Shown: piece by piece, positions 9,045-17,549 of the stretch
How positions within the stretch are numbered: the first letter of the stretch is position 1
Layout of the letters: every line of letters begins with the position of its first letter
Assembly (NCBI RefSeq): GCF_014203595.1
Contig: NZ_JACHJK010000004.1
Span: 62,001-126,000, forward strand
Length of the DNA stretch: 64,000 nt
Reading direction: 5' to 3'
Source of the DNA: Streptomyces echinatus
GTDB lineage: Bacteria; Actinomycetota; Actinomycetes; Streptomycetales; Streptomycetaceae
The notes under the pieces: generated by a model
Database searches by the model: none
The model's input: the letters and a program-made list of their open reading frames with translations, nothing else
Told to the model about the DNA's origin: nothing
Position numbers and translations under genes: made by a program

Positions 9045-9060
9045 TGCGAAACTTTTCACA
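9045..9060 (+). promoter_or_regulatory. possible Rex operator overlapping the resA start
   Basis: TGCGAAACTTTTCACA matches 11 of 13 defined positions of the Rex consensus TGTGAAC-N3-TTCACA. It ends on the first base of the resA start codon. Rex is the NADH/NAD+-responsive repressor of respiratory genes in Streptomyces; ccs/resA control by Rex is plausible but not shown here. Confidence 0.45.
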
Positions 9061-9650
9061 TGAGTACCCGCAGCCGCGCCGTCCTGCTCACCGCTGTGGC
9101 CGCCGTCGCGGCCGTGGCCCTGTCCGCATGCGGCAAGGGCGGCATCTCCGGTGGCGGCGGCGACACCCACTTCGTCACCGGCGACAACGGCATCGACACC
9201 GTCCCGGCGGGCGAGCGCGCCGCGGCCCCGGACCTGTCCGGCAAGACCATCGACGGCAAGTCCCTCGACGTCGCCGACTACAAGGGCAAGGTCGTCGTCA
9301 TCAACGTCTGGGGCTCGTGGTGCGGCCCGTGCCGCAGCGAGGCCCAGTACTTCGCCAAGGTCTCCAAGCAGTACGAGGGCAAGGGCGTCCAGTTCGTCGG
9401 CATCAACACCCGGGACTCCAGCACCACCCCCGCGGTCGCCTTCGAGAAGGACCACGGCGTCGAGTACCCGAGCCTGTACGACCCCACCGGCAAGCTGATG
9501 CTCCGCTTCGAGAAGGGCACGCTCAACCCGCAGCTCGTCCCCTCCACGCTCGTCATCGACCGGCACGGCAAGGTCGCCTCGCGGGCCCTGGAGGCGCTCG
9601 ACGACACGGGCCTGGAGGACATGATCAAGCCTGTCCTCGCGGAGAAGTGA
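9060..9650 (+). CDS. resA: thiol-disulfide oxidoreductase, TlpA/ResA family lipoprotein
   Basis: A 196-residue thioredoxin-fold lipoprotein. The signal MSTRSRAVLLTAVAAVAAVALSAC ends in a lipobox LSAC, so it is membrane-anchored facing outward. The redox centre is C88-G-P-C91 in VINVWGSWCGPCRSE. It would reduce the haem-binding CXXCH of apocytochrome c, receiving electrons from CcdA. The following ccdA starts one base after its stop. No good Shine-Dalgarno sequence precedes ATG 9060; translation may depend on a weak site or a very short leader. A Rex-like sequence covers the start. Confidence 0.9.
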   Translation: MSTRSRAVLLTAVAAVAAVALSACGKGGISGGGGDTHFVTGDNGIDTVPAGERAAAPDLSGKTIDGKSLDVADYKGKVVVINVWGSWCGPCRSEAQYFAKVSKQYEGKGVQFVGINTRDSSTTPAVAFEKDHGVEYPSLYDPTGKLMLRFEKGTLNPQLVPSTLVIDRHGKVASRALEALDDTGLEDMIKPVLAEK

Positions 9651-9651
9651 C

Positions 9652-10431
9652 GTGAGCGCACTGCTGACGCTGGCCGCGGAGGCGGGGCCGGGACGGAACC
9701 AGACCGTCCTGCACGGCGCCCTGCTGGTCGCCCTGCCGATCTCGCTGCTCGCCGGGCTGATCTCCTTCTTCTCGCCCTGCGTGCTGCCGCTGGTCCCCGG
9801 CTACCTGTCCTATGTGACGGGCGTCGCGGGCACCGACCTGGCCGAGGCCAAGAGGGGCCGGATGGTGGCCGGCGCCTCGCTGTTCGTGCTCGGCTTCAGC
9901 GCCGTGTTCGTCTCCACCGGCGCGCTGTTCGGCTACTTCGGCTCCAACCTGCTCGAGTACCAGGAGACCCTCTCCCGGGTGCTCGGCCTCCTCATGATCG
10001 TCATGGGTGTGTTCTTCATGGGGCTGCTGCCCTGGTTCACCATGCGCGAGTTCCGCTTCCACAAGCGGCCGACGGGCGGCCTGCTGGGCGCGCCCGTCCT
10101 CGGCGCCCTCTTCGGCGTCGGCTGGACGCCCTGCATGGGCCCGACGCTCTCCTCGGTGAACGTCCTCTCCTTCCAGGAGTCCAGCGCCGCCCGCGGTTCG
10201 CTGCTGATGGTCGTCTACTGCCTGGGTCTCGGTGTGCCCTTCGTCATCACCGCGATCGCCTTCCGCAAGGCCCTGGGCGCCTTCGCCTGGGTCAAGCGCC
10301 ACTATGTGTGGGTGATGCGCATCGGCGGCTCGATGATGATCGTGACCGGTGTGCTGCTGCTGACCGGTGCCTGGAGCGGCCTGATCCAGCAGATGCAGAC
10401 CTGGTCCGACGGCTTCAATGTGGGGATCTGA
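9652..10431 (+). CDS. ccdA: cytochrome c biogenesis protein CcdA
   Basis: A 259-residue polytopic membrane protein (DsbD transmembrane family, about six helices) that carries electrons from cytoplasmic thioredoxin across the membrane to ResA. The two essential cysteines are in SFFSPCVLPLVPGYLSY (about residue 43) and GWTPCMGPTL (about residue 161). GTG 9652 lies one base after the resA stop. Its length matches actinobacterial CcdA. It is the second gene of the four-gene system II cytochrome c maturation operon, and resB follows after 3 bases. Confidence 0.94.
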   Translation: MSALLTLAAEAGPGRNQTVLHGALLVALPISLLAGLISFFSPCVLPLVPGYLSYVTGVAGTDLAEAKRGRMVAGASLFVLGFSAVFVSTGALFGYFGSNLLEYQETLSRVLGLLMIVMGVFFMGLLPWFTMREFRFHKRPTGGLLGAPVLGALFGVGWTPCMGPTLSSVNVLSFQESSAARGSLLMVVYCLGLGVPFVITAIAFRKALGAFAWVKRHYVWVMRIGGSMMIVTGVLLLTGAWSGLIQQMQTWSDGFNVGI

Positions 10432-10434
10432 CCG

Positions 10435-12156
10435 ATGAGCAAGACCGACACCGACAACAGCCGGGAGCAGGAGGACCTGGGTGCCGCCGGTTCCCAGCTG
10501 TCCACCGCCCCGCAGGAGGAACCGGCGGGCCTGCCGGGCCTCGGTGTCATCGGCTGGGTGCGCTGGTTCTGGCGGCAGCTGACCTCCATGCGGGTCGCGC
10601 TGCTGCTGCTCCTGCTGCTCTCGCTCGGCGCGATCCCCGGCTCGCTGATCCCGCAGGCCGGCGCGGACGCGAGCAAGGTCGAGGACTTCCGCGCCGCCCA
10701 CACGACGCTGGCGCCGGTCTACGACAGGCTCGGCCTGTTCCACGTGTACAGCTCGGTGTGGTTCTCCGCGATCTACATCCTGCTGTTCGTCTCCCTCATC
10801 GGCTGCATCGTGCCGCGCACCTGGCAGTTCGTCGGCCAGCTGCGCGGCCGTCCGCCGGCCGCGCCCAAGCGGCTGACCCGGCTGCCCGCGTACACGACCT
10901 GGCGCACGGAGGCCGATCCGGAGCAGGTCCGCGAGGCCGCGCTCGCGCTGCTGAAGAAGCGCCGCTTCCGCGCCCATGTCGCCGGTGACGCCGTCGCCGC
11001 CGAGAAGGGCTACCTGCGCGAGCTGGGCAACCTGATCTTCCACGTCGCCCTGATCGTGCTCCTGGTCGCCTTCGCCTCCGGCCAGCTGTACAAGTCGGAC
11101 GGCACCAAGCTGATGGTGGAGGGCGACGGCTTCGCCAACGCGCTGCCGATGTACGACGACTTCAAGTCCGGCAGCCTGTTCCGGACCGACGACCTGGTCC
11201 CGTTCAGCTTCGACCTGAAGGACTTCAGGGGCACCTACGAGGTGAGCGGCCCGAACAAGGGCACCCCGCGCACCTACGAGGCGAAGATCAGGTACAGCGA
11301 GGGCGCGTACGGCGGGGAGAAGCCGACCACCGTCAAGGTCAACGAGCCGCTGAAGATCGGCGACTCCAAGGTCTATCTGGTCAGCCACGGCTACGCGCCC
11401 GTCATCACGGTCCGGGACGGCAAGGGCAGGGTCGTGTACCACGACGCCGTGCCGCTGCTGCCGCTCGACGGCAACGTCAGCTCGCAGGGCGTCGTCAAGG
11501 TCATGGACGGCTACCGCGACGCCGGGGGGAAGAAGGAGCAGCTCGGCTTCCAGGCGTTCTTCGTGCCGACCTTCGACGGCCGGAGCGGCACGATGCTCTC
11601 GCAGTTCCCGGCGCTGCTGAACCCGCTGCTCGCGGTGAACGCCTACCACGGCGACCTGGGCGTGGACGCGGGCAACCCGCAGAGCGTGTACCAGCTCGAC
11701 AAGTCCCACATGAAGGAGTTCAAGGACTCCCGGGGCAACCTGCTGAAGAAGCTGCTGAAGCCGGGCGACACGCTCACACTGCCGAACGGCGCCGGGTCCA
11801 TCACCTTCGACAAGGACATCAAGGAGTGGGCCGGCTTCGAGATCGTCCAGGAGCCGGGTGGCGGCTGGGCGCTCGCCGGCGCCGTCGCCGCGATCTTCGG
11901 CCTCGCCGGGTCCCTGTTCATCCAGCGCCGCCGTGTGTGGGTGCGCGCGGTGCGCGGTGCCGACGGCGTCACGGTCGTCGAGATGGCCGGGCTCGGCCGC
12001 AGCGAGAGCGCGAAGGTGCCCGAGGAACTGGGCGACCTCGCCGGACGCCTCTACGACCGGGCGCCGGGCGCCCCCGACACCGGGGCCGGCTCCGACGCCG
12101 GCCCCGCAGAATCCCCCGACCCCCAAGCCGTACCTGCCGAAGGGGCTGAGAAGTGA
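10435..12156 (+). CDS. resB: cytochrome c biogenesis protein ResB (Ccs1)
   Basis: A 573-residue membrane protein, half of the system II haem delivery and cytochrome c ligation complex. After a polar N-terminus of about 45 residues come helices at RVALLLLLLLSLGAIPGSLIP, a pair near SAIYILLFVSLIGCIVP and NLIFHVALIVLLVAFASG, then a large extracytoplasmic domain, and a last helix GGWALAGAVAAIFGLAGSLF before a cytoplasmic Pro/Asp-rich tail. This order fits ResB. It works with the CcsA-type partner encoded by the next gene, which overlaps it by GTGA. Confidence 0.93.
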   Translation: MSKTDTDNSREQEDLGAAGSQLSTAPQEEPAGLPGLGVIGWVRWFWRQLTSMRVALLLLLLLSLGAIPGSLIPQAGADASKVEDFRAAHTTLAPVYDRLGLFHVYSSVWFSAIYILLFVSLIGCIVPRTWQFVGQLRGRPPAAPKRLTRLPAYTTWRTEADPEQVREAALALLKKRRFRAHVAGDAVAAEKGYLRELGNLIFHVALIVLLVAFASGQLYKSDGTKLMVEGDGFANALPMYDDFKSGSLFRTDDLVPFSFDLKDFRGTYEVSGPNKGTPRTYEAKIRYSEGAYGGEKPTTVKVNEPLKIGDSKVYLVSHGYAPVITVRDGKGRVVYHDAVPLLPLDGNVSSQGVVKVMDGYRDAGGKKEQLGFQAFFVPTFDGRSGTMLSQFPALLNPLLAVNAYHGDLGVDAGNPQSVYQLDKSHMKEFKDSRGNLLKKLLKPGDTLTLPNGAGSITFDKDIKEWAGFEIVQEPGGGWALAGAVAAIFGLAGSLFIQRRRVWVRAVRGADGVTVVEMAGLGRSESAKVPEELGDLAGRLYDRAPGAPDTGAGSDAGPAESPDPQAVPAEGAEK

Positions 12157-13235
12157 CTCTCGCCGCCGCCACCAACGAACATCTCGCGAGTCTCAGCAAC
12201 ACGCTGATCTACTCGTCGATGGCCGTCTACACCCTGGCCTTCTTCGCCCACATCGCCGAGTGGCTGTTCGGCAGCCGCAGCAAGGTCGCCCGTACGGCCG
12301 CCGCGCTCACCGCCGACCGGGCACGGACGGCGAGCGCCCCCGCCGTCACGGTGAAGCGGGCGGGGGGCACCGCCGTGCTGGAGCGGCCCGAGGTGGTCGT
12401 CCGCTCGGCGTCCGGCGCCCGGGACGTGCCGGACGGCCCCGGCGCGCACGGCGGTGACGAGCAGGGCGACCTCTACGGGCGGATCGCCGTCTCCCTCACC
12501 GTGCTCGCGTTCCTGGTGGAGCTGGCCGGTGTCGTCACCCGCGCGGCCTCCGTGGAGCGGGCGCCGTGGGGCAACATGTACGAGTTCAACATCACCTTCT
12601 CCACGGTCGCCGTCGGCGTGTACCTGGGGCTGCTGGCCCTGAAGAAGAACGTGCGCTGGCTCGGCCTGTTCCTGGTCACCACGGTCCTGCTCGACCTGGG
12701 TCTCGCGGTCACCGTCCTGTACACGGCCAGCGACCAGCTGGTGCCGGCCCTGCACTCGTACTGGCTGTACATCCACGTCTCCACCGCGATCTTCTGCGGC
12801 GCGGTGTTCTACGTCGGCGCGGTCACCACGATCCTGTACCTGTTCAAGGACTCGTACGAGAACAAGCTCCAGACCGGCGGCAAGCCCGGCCGGTTCGCGT
12901 CCTCGGTGCTGGAGCGGCTGCCCGCCTCCGCGTCCCTCGACAAGTTCGCCTACCGGGTCAACGCGGCCGTCTTCCCGCTGTGGACGTTCACGATCATCGC
13001 GGGCGCGATCTGGGCGGGCGACGCCTGGGGCCGGTACTGGAACTGGGACCCGAAGGAGACCTGGTCCTTCATCACCTGGATCGCCTACGCCTGCTACCTG
13101 CACGCCCGTGCCACGGCCGGCTGGAAGGGCCGCAAGGCCGCCTACCTGGCGATGATCGCCTTCGGCTGCTGGCTGTTCAACTACTACGGCGTCAACATCT
13201 TCGTCAGCGGCAAGCACTCCTACGCGGGCGTGTGA
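12153..13235 (+). CDS. ccsB: c-type cytochrome biogenesis protein CcsB/CcsA (ResC-type)
   Basis: A 360-residue polytopic protein of the haem-handling CcsA/CcmC/CcmF superfamily. The tryptophan-rich WWD-type signature is clear: AWGRYWNWDPKETWSFITW, which binds haem on the outer side. Histidines in HSYWLYIHVSTA and in the final KHSY are candidate axial ligands. After an N-terminal helix there is a polar insert of about 80 residues before the second helix, usual for actinobacterial CcsB. It starts at GTG 12153 within the resB stop region (GTGA) and completes resA-ccdA-resB-ccsB, system II cytochrome c maturation. Confidence 0.94.
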   Translation: MTLAAATNEHLASLSNTLIYSSMAVYTLAFFAHIAEWLFGSRSKVARTAAALTADRARTASAPAVTVKRAGGTAVLERPEVVVRSASGARDVPDGPGAHGGDEQGDLYGRIAVSLTVLAFLVELAGVVTRAASVERAPWGNMYEFNITFSTVAVGVYLGLLALKKNVRWLGLFLVTTVLLDLGLAVTVLYTASDQLVPALHSYWLYIHVSTAIFCGAVFYVGAVTTILYLFKDSYENKLQTGGKPGRFASSVLERLPASASLDKFAYRVNAAVFPLWTFTIIAGAIWAGDAWGRYWNWDPKETWSFITWIAYACYLHARATAGWKGRKAAYLAMIAFGCWLFNYYGVNIFVSGKHSYAGV

Positions 13236-13247
13236 CAGCCGGGTCGG

Positions 13248-13261
13248 TGACACTGGTGTCA
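13248..13261 (+). promoter_or_regulatory. 14-base palindrome at the SRPBCC gene start
   Basis: TGACAC-TG-GTGTCA is a perfect palindrome whose last base is the A of the start codon at 13261. GACACT inside it could also serve as a -10-like element for a leaderless transcript. An operator role is inferred only from symmetry and position. Confidence 0.35.
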
Positions 13262-13734
13262 TGAGCGGTTCCATCGAACAAGGCACCAGCCAGACTCACG
13301 GGAACACGCACATACTCCACTTCCTGGTGCGCGTCCCGCGGTCCATGGAGGACGTCTGGTCGGCGGTGGCCACCCCCGAGGGACTCGGGGGCTGGTGCAC
13401 CGCCGCCGACGTTCTGGAGCCCCGGCTCGACGGCGCCGTCACCCTGCGCGGCCTGGGCAGCGGTCATGTCACGGCGTGGGACGTGGACCGGATGGCCGAG
13501 TACACCCTCGGCGCGGGCGGGCGGCTCCGGTTCCACCTGGAGCGGGACGGCGACCGGGGATGCGCGCTGCGCTTCACCCACGAGTTCCAGGGCGACGAGG
13601 AGGGCGACGCGGAGTCGGAGCGGAGCTGGCGCCCCCGCTTCGAACGCCTGATCGAGCTGCTCGGGGCCTCCCAGGGCCGCCCGGGACCGGAGCCCGAGCC
13701 GCCCGCGGACCCCCTCCCCGGACAGTTCACCTAG
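13261..13734 (+). CDS. SRPBCC / START-fold small protein (AHSA1-like)
   Basis: A 157-residue soluble protein. HILHFLVRVPRSMEDVWSAVATPEGLGGWCTA is the typical opening of activator-of-Hsp90-ATPase-like (AHSA1) SRPBCC proteins, which form a helix-grip pocket for lipids or small hydrophobic ligands. The C-terminal part, with RFERLIELLG, is the long closing helix. The function is unknown. It follows the ccs operon by 25 bases but has a palindrome and possible own promoter in between. Its stop codon TAG (13732-13734) lies on the boundary of a MITE-like repeat. Confidence 0.78.
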   Translation: MSGSIEQGTSQTHGNTHILHFLVRVPRSMEDVWSAVATPEGLGGWCTAADVLEPRLDGAVTLRGLGSGHVTAWDVDRMAEYTLGAGGRLRFHLERDGDRGCALRFTHEFQGDEEGDAESERSWRPRFERLIELLGASQGRPGPEPEPPADPLPGQFT

Positions 13735-13898
13735 GGGGCTTCGTTTGGATCAGCCCGGGTCCGCGACGCCCGGCACGGCACCTCGCCGCGTTGTCGGACC
13801 ACCCGAGTACGCCCAGTACGCGGATGGTCCTCCGCCTTGCGATGCACCGCACCGGACGCCGCGGCCTGATCCGACCTGATCCAAACGAAACCCCCTAG
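13731..13898. repeat. MITE-like element, copy A (168 bp including CTAG ends)
   Basis: Starts and ends with CTAG and has terminal inverted repeats of the form GGGGGTTTCGTTTGGATCAG (left copy has one C for T). The interior has no ORF. In reverse orientation it matches a second copy at 34758-34986 almost base for base apart from two extra blocks in the second copy. TA just inside each CTAG can be read as a target-site duplication, as made by IS630/Tc1-type transposases. The two convergent genes around it both end in TAG built from these CTAG ends. The 20-bp inverted ends would also form a strong RNA hairpin in either direction. Confidence 0.85.
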
Positions 13899-15442
13899 GA
13901 CGGCGGCAGGCACTCCCTGCCCGGCGGTTTCCCCTCCGGCCAGGCGATCCGCACGAAGCGGGAGCCGCCCTCGGGAGTCAGCTCCACGATCGGCACCGCC
14001 TTGTCGTACGGGTTGCCGTGCACGTCCAGGCAGATCCAGCCGCTCGCCCCGTTCACCCGCAGCGAGCCCTTGACCTGCGGCCACTGCAGGCCGACGTCCG
14101 TGAGCGCCGGGACGGTCCGGCCGGCCGGCACCGCCTCCCGTATGCCGTGCACCGCCAGCCGCACGGCGTCGTAGCCGATGATCAGCTGCCCGTCGTCCAG
14201 GGCGGCCCGGCCGATCGGGCCCGTCGGCTCCCGGGTCGCGTCCGTCAGCAGCTGCCGCAGCACCGCGAAGTCGGCCGCCGAGCCGCCCGTCGGCCGCGGA
14301 TCCTTCGTCCAGGCGTCCGGATGGGCGAGCGAGGTGTAGCGGACGGAGAGGTTGTGCCGCAGCGCGCCGCGGTCCAGTTCCTTCTCGTGGGTCAGGTACG
14401 ACGCCTCGTCCCCGGTCAGCAGCGTGAACCTCCGGTCCTGGCAGCCCCGGCCGCCCAGGGCGTTGATGAACTGGCGCAGCTGGGTGTGCCGGCCCGCGAA
14501 CAGGATCGTGTCCGTCTCCCGGGAGGTGTCGCACACCAGGTGCGTGATCTGCCGGAAGGTGTTCGCGGTCGTGCCCTCCTCACTGCGGTCGTCGGGCGGC
14601 GTGAACGGCTGCGGCTCGTACGGCGAGCCCTTGATCAGCGCCGCGAACGACTGCTGCAGCGTCCGCGTGTACGGGTCGCCGGGCCTGTCGTACACCAGCA
14701 GCGCCTTGCCCGCGCCGACCTTGGCGAAGGAGGCCAGCGCGCGGGCCTCGTCGGTGTTGGTCGGCGCCACCCGGGCGAGCCCCGGGTAGGGGTCCTTGCC
14801 GCCCTGCCCGTTGGCGAGGTCGTCGGCGGTGATGGAGGAGCCGATCACCGGGATGCCCTGCCGGGTCAGCTCCCTGACGGCCTGCTTGTTGGCGTAGGTG
14901 CTCTGCCCGATGCCCACGACCGCCCGCAGCCGGTCCGCGCCCGCCGTCATCGCGGTCAGCTGCCCGGCCGTCCCCCGCCAGTGCGCGCCGGTCGCCCCCG
15001 GGTTGGCGAGCAGCAGCCGGATCTGCGGGCGCTCCCCGTTGGAGCCGTGGTTGGCCTGGTACTGGGCCAGATAGGCGCCCTGGAGCTGATGGCGGATGTC
15101 GTTCAGGCTGGTCGCCGACGTGGAGGTATACGGCAGCATCACCGCCACCGTCACATAACTCCCCGGTGCCAGCCGGTCGTTCTCCCGGCCGATCGCCCGG
15201 ACGACGTCCCGCAGCTGGGACTGCCCGAAGTCGTACGGCCCGGTCGCCACGCCCACGCACTCGTCGCTGCCCTCCGGCCGGGCCACCCCGGGCCCGCACG
15301 ACCGGTCCACGTGCAGCAGCACCCGCACCCCGAGCACCAGGCCGGCCACCAGGGCCGCCGCCACCAGCAGGGCCGTGTAGCGGCGCAGCGGGATCTCCCA
15401 CACACCCTCGCGTATCCACGTGCCCACACCCCTGCGTGCCAT
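13895..15442 (-). CDS. membrane-anchored periplasmic-binding-like (LivJ-type) protein
   Basis: A 515-residue protein starting MARRGVGTWIREGVWEIPLRRY, with one transmembrane helix (YTALLVAAALVAGLVLGVRVLL, about residues 20-41), then a large outer domain. The domain has the type I periplasmic-binding fold of branched-chain amino acid receptors: RAVVGIGQSTYANKQAVREL and IPVIGSSITADDLAN resemble the LivJ/ABC-receptor pattern of returning to S/T-rich ligand loops, and DTILFAGRHTQLRQFINAL the second lobe. There is no lipobox, and no permease or ABC ATPase is adjacent; instead it overlaps (TGATG) the STAND-type NTPase gene upstream. A signalling or sensing role is inferred, not transport. It ends at the MITE boundary. 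Confidence 0.72.
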   Translation of the reverse strand: MARRGVGTWIREGVWEIPLRRYTALLVAAALVAGLVLGVRVLLHVDRSCGPGVARPEGSDECVGVATGPYDFGQSQLRDVVRAIGRENDRLAPGSYVTVAVMLPYTSTSATSLNDIRHQLQGAYLAQYQANHGSNGERPQIRLLLANPGATGAHWRGTAGQLTAMTAGADRLRAVVGIGQSTYANKQAVRELTRQGIPVIGSSITADDLANGQGGKDPYPGLARVAPTNTDEARALASFAKVGAGKALLVYDRPGDPYTRTLQQSFAALIKGSPYEPQPFTPPDDRSEEGTTANTFRQITHLVCDTSRETDTILFAGRHTQLRQFINALGGRGCQDRRFTLLTGDEASYLTHEKELDRGALRHNLSVRYTSLAHPDAWTKDPRPTGGSAADFAVLRQLLTDATREPTGPIGRAALDDGQLIIGYDAVRLAVHGIREAVPAGRTVPALTDVGLQWPQVKGSLRVNGASGWICLDVHGNPYDKAVPIVELTPEGGSRFVRIAWPEGKPPGRECLPPS

Positions 15443-17544
15443 CACGCCTCCCCGCTCCGGTCGTCCGGGCCGTGGTCCGCGTCGGTCGCGGAGCCGGGGC
15501 CGTCCATCGGGCGCCCGGCCAGCGCCGCCGCCGGCCAGTCCCGGGAGGCCCGCCACAGCAGTGCGTTGCCCGCGGGCCGCAGGTTGGACAGCTGCTCCAG
15601 CTCGAACCGGAGCCGGTCGCACACCTGCGGGTCGGGCAGTACCAGCGGGTCCGCCAGCAGCCACACCGCGTGCAGCAGCCGCCGGATCCGCAGGTGCAGT
15701 ACGGCGTCCACGCCCTCCGGCACGGCCTGCTCGGCGTCCGTACCGCCGAGCGCCACCGCGGCCCGCCGGTCGCCGCGGCCGGTGAAGTCGCGGCCCTCGG
15801 CGTCGTGCGCGTGGAAGTAGGGCGCGGACGCGACGAAGCGCAGGGTGCGCAGCCAGGCCAGGGGGTCCGCGGTGGGGAAGGTGTCACGGAGGTGACCGAC
15901 GGCCGCCTCCGTCTCCCCGAGCGCGAGTTCGTGATGCAGCCGGTACCGGGCGTGCTCCTCGCCGGGGTAGTGGGCGATCAGTGTCTCGTGCGCGGTGCGC
16001 CAGGACCCGTGGTCGGCGTCCCGCAGATGCAGCCGGAGCAGCAGCAGGGTGCGCACGAACGGGTCACCGACGAACCGGCCCGGCACGGCGGGCAGACCCT
16101 CCTCGGCGAGCAGCGTCTGCAGCGCCCGGACGCTCGCCGGGCCGAAGGTGTCCGGCAGCAGCGCCGCGGCCAGCGCGCAGGCCGAGCCGTGGTCGTGGGC
16201 GGCGGCCAGCACCGTCAGCTCGTCCAGGTGCTCGGCCGGCGCCAGCCGGTCCAGCAGCGCCTCGTAGGCGGGCACGGCGGGCCCGTCCTCGGCGGCCCGT
16301 AACGGCGCCGTCAGGAGTTCGCCCAGCGCGGCCGGCCCCGGCAGGGCCTGCGCCGCCGACTCGGCGAGCAGCACGATGCCCAGCGGGTTCCCGCCGGTCA
16401 ACCGGTGCACGGCATGGGACAGTTGCGGCGGGACGGCCGTGTCCCGGCAGACCGCGCCGACGATGTGCAGGGTGTCGTCCGGGCTCAGCGGCGGCAGCGC
16501 CAGCAGCAGCGCCCGCGAGGAGGGGGCCGTGTCCGGCGCCCAGTCGCAGCGCCGGGCCACCTCCGGCAGCTCCCGCCGCACCGCGCCCGGCAGCTCCTCG
16601 CGGCCCTCCCCGCGCCGGGCCGCGACGAACGCCACCCGGTCCGCGATGCCCTCGGCGCGGTCCCGCAGCACGGCCGCCACCAGACCCGGGCCCGGCGCCG
16701 ACTGCGCGTTGTCCAGCAGCACCAGCGGCCTGCCCAGCCGCTGCATCCGCGGCAGCACCCCCGCGTAGGCCTCCGTCAGGTCGGCCAGCAGCGCCCGGAC
16801 CAGATACCGCTCGGCGTGCTCGCGGGAGCCGCCGCCGTCCCGGAAGTGCTGGGACAGCAGGATCAGCCCGCGCTGGGCGTTGCCGCCCGCGTTCGGATAG
16901 GTCCGGTACCACACGGACGCCTTCTGGTGCCGGCGGCTGGTGAAGCCCTCGGCGACGGACTCCAGGGTCGCCTCGATCGCGCCCGACACCAGCGGCCCGG
17001 TGCCGGTGGCGGCCGCGACCACCTTGGCCGCCACCTTCCCCGCCCAGCGCCCGGCCACCCCCCTGACCCACGAGCCGCCCTCGTTCAGCAGCAGGATCCG
17101 CTCGACCTCCCGGCGGATCCGCTCCGAATCGGCGTCGCCCCAGCCGCCGGCGGCCACCGCGACCAGGCCCGACATCAGCCGCGGGAAGGTGATCCGCCCG
17201 GCGCCCGTCACCGGCTCGGCGAGCTGTTCGGCGATCACCAGCAGCGCCTGTCCGAGCGGCGACCAGGAGGCGGCGGGCCGGTCCGCGGGCGGCGCCCGGA
17301 ACTGCTCCTCCGCGCAGTCGGCCAGCGCGACCGGTGTATGTCCCCGGTAGGCCTCCCGCAGCTCGGCGAGGACCGCACCCTTACCGAGCCCGCGCGCCCC
17401 GGTGAGCATGACGAACGGAGGTTCGTCCGGATGCTCGTACGGATGTGCGCGGTGCTGGTGCGGGCGCAGGCCCACGAGCCGCGGCGCGAGCCCGGCCGGA
17501 TCGACGTCTAACAGTGCTCCCCGCCCGTGCAACCGTCTGTGCAC
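15442..17544 (-). CDS. STAND-type P-loop NTPase
   Basis: A 700-residue cytoplasmic protein from GTG 17544, with GGGGGAG 8 bases upstream. Residues 44-56 read FVMLTGARGLGKG, a Walker A in which the usual final S/T is Gly. A Walker B lies at RPLVLLDNAQ (D about residue 278), and LTGGNPLGIVLL near residue 383 resembles the GxP module of STAND ATPases (AP-ATPase/NACHT-like switches). The C-terminal 300 residues are helical, TPR-like. STAND proteins are usually signal-responsive switches. Here the partner, co-translated through TGATG, is a membrane-anchored ligand-binding protein, so the pair could be a receptor-NTPase signalling unit. The altered Walker A leaves ATPase activity uncertain. Confidence 0.7.
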   Translation of the reverse strand: MHRRLHGRGALLDVDPAGLAPRLVGLRPHQHRAHPYEHPDEPPFVMLTGARGLGKGAVLAELREAYRGHTPVALADCAEEQFRAPPADRPAASWSPLGQALLVIAEQLAEPVTGAGRITFPRLMSGLVAVAAGGWGDADSERIRREVERILLLNEGGSWVRGVAGRWAGKVAAKVVAAATGTGPLVSGAIEATLESVAEGFTSRRHQKASVWYRTYPNAGGNAQRGLILLSQHFRDGGGSREHAERYLVRALLADLTEAYAGVLPRMQRLGRPLVLLDNAQSAPGPGLVAAVLRDRAEGIADRVAFVAARRGEGREELPGAVRRELPEVARRCDWAPDTAPSSRALLLALPPLSPDDTLHIVGAVCRDTAVPPQLSHAVHRLTGGNPLGIVLLAESAAQALPGPAALGELLTAPLRAAEDGPAVPAYEALLDRLAPAEHLDELTVLAAAHDHGSACALAAALLPDTFGPASVRALQTLLAEEGLPAVPGRFVGDPFVRTLLLLRLHLRDADHGSWRTAHETLIAHYPGEEHARYRLHHELALGETEAAVGHLRDTFPTADPLAWLRTLRFVASAPYFHAHDAEGRDFTGRGDRRAAVALGGTDAEQAVPEGVDAVLHLRIRRLLHAVWLLADPLVLPDPQVCDRLRFELEQLSNLRPAGNALLWRASRDWPAAALAGRPMDGPGSATDADHGPDDRSGEA

Positions 17545-17549
17545 CGCAT

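Noticed and set aside
7389..9566. Very long antisense frame (725 codons) opposite the deacetylase and resA
   Set aside because: Antisense open frames of this kind are common at high GC; the amino-acid content is Ala/Arg/Gly/Leu-dominated without domains, and the sense strand has well-supported genes.
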